Assembly (NCBI GenBank): GCA_033439795.1
Contig: JAUTDP010000003.1
Coordinates: 1,674,001 to 1,738,000 of the forward strand
Source of the DNA: Sordaria brevicollis
Lineage: Eukaryota > Ascomycota > Sordariomycetes > Sordariales > Sordariaceae
Reading direction: 5' to 3'
DNA: 64,000 nucleotides
Of the stretch, positions 58,669 through 64,000 are shown in pieces. The notes under the pieces are model-generated. The model had not been told where the DNA came from. It saw nothing but the letters and a program-made list of their open reading frames with translations, and did not search any database. The translations under genes were made by a program, and so were the position numbers. Within the stretch, counting starts at the first letter, position 1; every line of letters begins with the position of its first letter.

Positions 58669-60220
58669 TGTAAAGAATCGCCAATTTCCTGGATGGATGA
58701 AACTTTGAGATATTCGTGTTGGTTGTGGTTTGGCTAAGAATAGTTCGTCGACGTTGAACGAAAAACTCATCGTTTTTGGTTTTGTTAGCAGGGTGCACGG
58801 ACCATAGGGAGGATTCCCAGTGCACTCCCAGCTGAACGACAATGGCGAAGACGAAAGCATCGCGGCACAGGATCCGGAATTCGATAATGTGATCATGATT
58901 TGGCAACACCAACTGTTTGCCCGAGTTATCGATTGCTTCCATTCTTGCTCCATTTTGGAAAATCCAGTCCGTCGATGATGGGATCTCGGGTTCCAAGTCC
59001 AGCTGGCGGTGATGTGGTCCATGCATTCTTGCACGCACAACCCTAGAACTGTTGACCAAAAACGACTTCCTCATAGATAACCCTTGCCAAGACCCGACGA
59101 CTTACACCTGTCGGACTTTCCGTTTCTGGTCGTTCAATTTGTCTTTTCAGGAAGGCACGTACGATGGTACGACAGACGCTCACAGAAATTGGACCCAGGT
59201 GCTCCCACTACCAGAGCTTTTCCTCTCGACAACAACTCGGCACAAAGTTCTTGTTTCACAACCATCCTCATTCTTTGTCGACGGGTAACATCAAGGTACG
59301 CGCTTCTATCTTGAACCCAACATTGTTGCGAATCAATGCTGACTTCAACTGCTGGTTTCTTCCAGATGTGAAATTCTCGTTTTCTTGCTCCGTTGGTTCC
59401 ATCGTCCCGACCAGCCACGAATTGGTCTCCGCCATCCGTTGTCACATACATTCGCACGCACCGCTACGCGTTCCTGCCACGACGATCATCGCTCGTCAAG
59501 CTTTCGATGGTAAAAGAAATGGTACATATGGAGGCTCATGTTTCTGGAACTTTCATCGCTGTCTCCGGACTAGAAAAGTCACCGACACAGCCATGAGATA
59601 GATGTCGTGATTCACTGGCGGAAGTTCGGCAGTTGTCCATTATTATCACCCCCCACAAGCCATGCCAGGAGTATCCCGTCATATCGTTTTTCTGTGCCTG
59701 CGTCAGGTACTCAAGGCCATCGTTCACAAAGGGAAGTTCGCAATGTCGGCTTGCCCCGAAGAGGCATGTTGTCGTTCTCGTCCATCACATCATGATCTCT
59801 AGGCGTTGGACAACTAACAAACTTCCATGTCAATAGCACGTACCCTGCCAAACATTCTTCTTCCATTCCATCACTGGCTTCGAGTTCTAGATCGAAGATG
59901 TCCGTTCGAATAGCCATCTCGCGCAGACATCGAGTCCTTTTGCGGCCTGAACTCAATCTGGAAGATGGAATGGTACGTCCAGATACTTCCCGATTGACAT
60001 TCTCCGGTTTCGGATATCCATACAAATACTTCCATCATCATCAGAACGATTCGAAACTAGTGCCGACGAAGCGAACCAACCATCTATGATCAATTTCTTG
60101 CGCCACCGTCGTGTATCTCTATGTCTACGTCGAAAAACAACATCCGTCTAGAACTGAAACCGAGCCTTCTTTCATCCTTCTCCTCGTCATCCAAACATCA
60201 TACAATTCTAAAGCCACCCT
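58669..60220. other. Spacer with unassigned open frames
   Basis: On the minus strand an exon-like segment (59920 down to 59836, MAIRTDIFDLELEASDG) ends at a GTACGT donor. Further in-frame pieces (DGLEYLTQAQKNDMTG near 59720; TTDGGDQFVAGRDDGT near 59450) could belong to an orphan spliced gene, but I cannot join them without stops. Nothing else is seen. Confidence 0.3.
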
Positions 60221-61259
60221 CTACACCTCTGGCCTAGGCTCCCTTCCGCCCAATCCGCTCGTCCCATCAACATCCTTTCCTGCCTGTCTGGCCTTCTTGA
60301 TTTCTTCCCGCTTCCAAGACTGCTGCAACTTCTTTCTGTATTGTCAACTGCGTTAGCACTGCTTCTTGCCCCGGTACGGTATTTCATCCATATGACTTAC
60401 CTCTCCAAGTCAGCCTCCGAGGCCTCCAAACTGACCTCACCTGTGGCCCTTCTGTGCCTGTCCCCACTAACCTCCCTATTGCTCGCGCTTCCGATCCTCT
60501 CCCTCCCGTGGTGGTCAGTCTCCCCTTCACCCATCTGCGCCAGATTCAAGTTCGGCCTCCTTCCCTCCCCTGGCGCCGTCGACTCGCGCCTATTCCTCCC
60601 CTCGTTTCTCTTCCTCGCCTGGCCCTCGACAGCATCAGCTACCTCTCCCTCTCCGTACGTGGCCATCTGTTCCCCTTCCGTTCGCGCCTCGCTTTGCATG
60701 TTCTCTCTCAGTGGGTGACCCCGTCCGTTATACGTTTGCCCTCCCATGCCATTGAGGCCAGTACTACTGTTGTTCCTCGACACAGAAACATACTGCGTCT
60801 CTCTCGCTTCTCGGGGGTTGGCAGGCCCTGAGGCACCGATGATGCCGCGCGAGGATCCCCAAGCTCCGGCACCAGCAGCCCCCATTGCGCCACCGGCTGC
60901 ACGAGCAGCGTTGAGATTGTTCCTCAGCTCGGCGGTCGGAAGCTGTGATTGGGCGTTGGTCGGGCGGCGGTAGGACATGTAATCTTGGGCGCCTCCTCCC
61001 GCGGGAGTAGCGTAGGGATCGGACGTGAGCGGCGTGTCGGAGACGGCGTTCTCGGAGGGCATGCGGATCGGACCGCCGGGGGCTTGGTAGTACCCGGAGA
61101 TGGAACCGGGAGTGGGAGGGGCTGAGTTTAGAGGACTTCCGTTCTTGGAAGTAGGTTGAGAGTGCGCGGGAGTGGTGGGCTTGGAGGCTGGGTTTTGGCC
61201 TTGGCGGTAGCCCTCATCTTTGGGGGTTGAGGGCGCTCTGTTGGTTGTTGGGCTGACAT
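60221..61259 (-). CDS. Unrecognised Ser/Pro/Gly-rich protein, likely one-base frameshift near the start
   Basis: A long frame rich in Ser, Pro, Gly, Thr and Arg ends at a GTAAGT donor (60400). The phase-2 join to exon 60335-60221 gives the charged end KKLQQSWKREEIKKARQAGK. No domain is recognised; it looks mostly disordered, with several S/TP sites. The frame has no ATG before residue MPSENAV (61062). The ATG at 61259 has a good context (CAAAATGTC) but is in another frame. One extra base in the C/G runs at 61222-61233 would join MSAQQPTERP to the long frame, so I take 61259 as the start. Confidence 0.55.
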
Positions 61260-62566
61260 TTTGAATTCTGGTACGTTTCCTTTTTTCTCGAAGTGTTGAT
61301 TTCGTTGAAATTTCTGGAATGGGCAACTTTGCTTGTTGCTACTGATGCTCTAGGTTGTGTTGTGTGGATCGCGGAGGTGGATGGATTACGATTCCAGGCT
61401 GTTTTCTCGGGATAGGTAAGAAAGATGGTTCAATTTGGGACAAAACCTCGTAGGATTCGGAATTGCTAATATTTATCTGACAGCCAGACCAAACGACGAG
61501 GACACGCCCAGCGAATGTTGATGTAAACTTTTTGTTGATCAACGTTAACAGGGTCCGGAGGATGGGCAGAGAGGTGGCAGAGGACCCTACAGCTATGATG
61601 TATGTCAATGACGTAACCGGGCCCGGCGTGAGACGCTGGATGACGGAGCTTGCGAACGGTGCGTTATGGTTTGTTGCGATAACCAACGGCTCGCTATCGG
61701 GACGTGATTGCGGACAGCAAACACACTAACAACAGTGCCAGCTAGCCCGAGCGACATCTGTTAGCGAATTGAAAACCGCCTAACAGACCCGACAACATTC
61801 CCGCCCGCGCAGCGATCAAAGCGACGAACGCATTGAAGTTTCAGCGCACCCTGCCACGCCTACCGTGCACACACAGAGCCCTGCGTGCATTTTGATCACA
61901 AAGTACGAACCCTTGGAACCCCAGCCCGGTTAAAGCGCAAAAACGTACGACGGTCGTACAAAGAGCTCTCCACTGCTCGTTTCGTTATTGGAGTTTGGCG
62001 AGATGATCGTCCTTTCGCCAACATCATTGTCTGAACCGTTGGCACGCGGCGGACGAGCCACTGGCGCGCTGGCGAGTCACTGATGAAAGACAACTGACGC
62101 TTGTGATTGTCACAGGCTCGACAGGCGTTGGCGTTGGGCGTTTGAGTGGCTCGTTGGCTCGGCTGTGGTGCTGTGGTGTTGCTGTCGGGCGGGTAGAGCG
62201 GCTGAGCGGCAACTTTGGGGGTCCGTTGGCACACCTTGGCGCCACGGGTGCCACGGAATGGAGTCAACCCGTCGGTTGGTGCATCGCGATCGCGATGTCA
62301 TTCAGTCATTGATGGGAAGTATCACGAGTGTTGATCTTCATTGTTGATTGATTGGTGCTGATTGAATCAATTGCTACCAACTTCTACGCCTACGAGCTAC
62401 TACAACACCATGCAAGGGCATATCCAAGCCACGATCGCAGGCAAACACCAAGTGGTAATAGCCAAATCGCCTTCTATTTGTCTACCTAACATGACCTAGC
62501 CCAGTATATGCAATCCTGACATTCCATCTATGATCGTTCGTTTGTCACTACTTTCTCCGTCACCAC
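61260..62566. other. Intergenic region
   Basis: This holds the promoter side of the 61.2-kb gene and the 3' flank of the GH17 gene. ORFs at 61896-62350 overlap in many frames and show no domain. I see no RNA gene or repeat. Confidence 0.5.
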
Positions 62567-63802
62567 TTAGAGCATGGCGAAAACACCAACGAGAAGGGTC
62601 ATGCCAGCCACAGCAGCGGCAGACACGCCCTTGACGGAGGTAGCAGAGCCAGTAGCAATGGAGCTCTCAGCAGGGGCGGTGGCAGAGCCAGACTCGGAGC
62701 CAGTGCTGGAACCAGAGCCGGACTCATCATCATCAGAGCCAGCAGAGCCGGAAGCAGAAGAGCTAGGAGCAGAGACGCCGGTGCCGGTAGCAGTAGAAGT
62801 AGCAGAAGCACCAGAGTCGGAAGCCTTGGGGGTGGTCTTGAAGGTAGAAGGGCAGGTGAGGTCGAAGCGGGGAGTGGTCGAGAGGTTCTCGGTGATAGCG
62901 AACTTCATCTCGTTGTCCGGGTTCGAGTCACGGAGGTTGTACCAGAAAGTGGGGACCTTGCCGAACAGCTTGCGGCAGCCGACCTCCTGCCAGAAGAACT
63001 GGGCGTTCTTGACGGTAGCCTCGGCCTTGTCCCAGGTCTGGCCGATATAAGGCCATCCGGTCTCGGTAACCCAGACGGGCTTGCCGCCGACGGCAGCCTC
63101 AACCTTGTCAAAGGCGGAATCGAACAGGTAGCCAGAGTTCTCAATGTTGTTGCCCTTGCCGTCCTCGTAGTAGGGGTACTCGTCAACACCAACCCAGTCG
63201 ACGGCGTCAATGACGGGCTTGTTGGTGCCGTTTACCCACACGTCCCAAGTGTCGACGTGGCCGATGGGCACGTTCTCAAGGGCAGTGCCCTTGAACGCCT
63301 TCTTCCAGTCGCCAATAAACTTGACGAGCTCGTTGGGACCGGCACCAACGCCGGACTTGTTCTTGATGCCGGTAACCGAAACACGGTACAAGTCCTCGGA
63401 ACCAATGGAAGCACCGATGATCAAGTCAGTCAACTTCTTGCCATGCTTGCTAATGGCCGTCTTCAAAGCCTTGATCTCGGGCTCAATGGTGTCGGTACCC
63501 GAAGCCCACACACCAAGAAGGATCTTGGTGTCGGTCTCGATGGCCGCCTCGAACGCCTCAATGGGTTCGGAGATTTGCGAGTAGGCTTGGATGTTGGTGT
63601 AGAGACGCACGGCGTTGAAGGTGCCGGGGGCGTTCTTGAGGTTCTGAGCCGTCGTGAATTCTTGCACCCAGTCCTTCTTGAACTTGGCGGAGCGGTCGGC
63701 GAGGGTGTTGCCGGAGTTGAAACCGAGGTAGGCTTCGGCGGAGACGGAGGCGGCGGAGGAGAGGAGGGCGGCGGCGCCGGCGAGGAATTCGGTGGCGCGC
63801 AT
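62567..63802 (-). CDS. GPI-anchored GH17 beta-1,3-glucanase (eglC-type)
   Basis: Intronless, 411 residues. It has a signal peptide (about 1-21, cleaved near SVSA/EAYLGF) and a GH17 domain to about residue 315, with the acid/base region ASIGSEDLYR (Glu135) and the nucleophile region VTETGWPYIG (Glu246). A Ser/Thr/Gly-rich, probably O-glycosylated stretch follows, then a hydrophobic C-terminus (AAAVAGMTLLVGVFAML) preceded by small residues, a GPI-anchor signal. It should hydrolyse or remodel beta-1,3-glucan at the cell wall, like Aspergillus EglC. The frame is intact. Confidence 0.93.
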   Translation of the reverse strand: MRATEFLAGAAALLSSAASVSAEAYLGFNSGNTLADRSAKFKKDWVQEFTTAQNLKNAPGTFNAVRLYTNIQAYSQISEPIEAFEAAIETDTKILLGVWASGTDTIEPEIKALKTAISKHGKKLTDLIIGASIGSEDLYRVSVTGIKNKSGVGAGPNELVKFIGDWKKAFKGTALENVPIGHVDTWDVWVNGTNKPVIDAVDWVGVDEYPYYEDGKGNNIENSGYLFDSAFDKVEAAVGGKPVWVTETGWPYIGQTWDKAEATVKNAQFFWQEVGCRKLFGKVPTFWYNLRDSNPDNEMKFAITENLSTTPRFDLTCPSTFKTTPKASDSGASATSTATGTGVSAPSSSASGSAGSDDDESGSGSSTGSESGSATAPAESSIATGSATSVKGVSAAAVAGMTLLVGVFAML

Positions 63803-64000
63803 TTTTGGTCTGGGGGTTTCGAAATGTGCTCGAGGGGCTTGTTGTGTTGTTTGTTTTCCTTGGAGTTGGAGGGAGAAAGAGTGTTGTTTTAAATGGTGGT
63901 TGTTTGGATCCAGTCAATTAACGAATGTCTGTCTCACTACTGGCGTGGACGGGTTTTGGCTGGATTGAAGGAAGGGATGGATGGATGGATGACGAAGGAA
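63803..64000 (-). promoter_or_regulatory. Upstream region of the GH17 gene, partial
   Basis: This is the start of the 5' flank of the glucanase gene. It includes a short ATGG repeat (63973-63990). I see no clear TATA box, and the window ends here. Confidence 0.4.

Noticed and set aside
1..64000. tRNA, 5S rRNA and telomere repeats
   Set aside because: I looked for B-box-like GGTTCGAATCC, the 5S consensus and TTAGGG arrays and saw none convincing; a covariance-model scan was not possible here.

Overview
The window looks like a chromosome segment of a filamentous ascomycete, most likely a sordariomycete close to Neurospora or Sordaria. The signs are GC-rich genes with short GT..AG introns and CTRAC branch sites, fungal families (HPP membrane protein, eglC-type GH17 glucanase, hydrolase-NACHT-ankyrin protein), and long AT-rich islands in which CpA/TpG has almost gone while TpA is abundant, the mark of repeat-induced point mutation (RIP).

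Layout. 0-18.4 kb holds ordinary genes: a WDR44-like WD40 protein (minus, running off the left edge), Pelota/Dom34 (minus), a hydrolase-NACHT-ankyrin protein (plus) and an HPP family membrane protein (plus). 18.6-58.7 kb is an accessory region carrying thirteen diverged copies of one gene family, all on the minus strand. Their shared signature, C-x2-C ... C-x2/3-H-P, then W/F-x-C-C-G ... G-C ... H, has the spacing logic of the CHORD zinc-binding domain. Most copies are split by one phase-1 intron immediately after the His-Pro pair. Some copies start with a helical 'AP..R.VL..L' module; others start with disordered basic/acidic linkers. Two large RIP-degraded islands interrupt the array. One (28.8-32.9 kb) is a TIR transposon with an 8-bp target duplication, sitting 5 bp past the ancestral stop of one copy. 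The other (43.0-53.8 kb) is a TIR element in the tail of another copy, itself carrying a complete Ty3/Gypsy retrotransposon with 307-bp LTRs and a 5-bp target duplication. 36-39.2 kb is a mosaic of transposon relics, minisatellites, a MITE-like element and a scrap of the 18S rRNA 3' end. 60.2-64 kb returns to ordinary genes: an unknown Ser/Pro/Gly-rich protein and a GPI-anchored GH17 glucanase.

The main candidate for something undescribed is the CHORD-like array. CHORD proteins in plants (RAR1) and animals work with HSP90 and NLR-type receptors, and a fungal NLR-like gene lies about 4 kb from the array, but a functional link is only an inference. Separately, three conserved genes each lack one base in a C/G run, which may mean homopolymer errors in this assembly.
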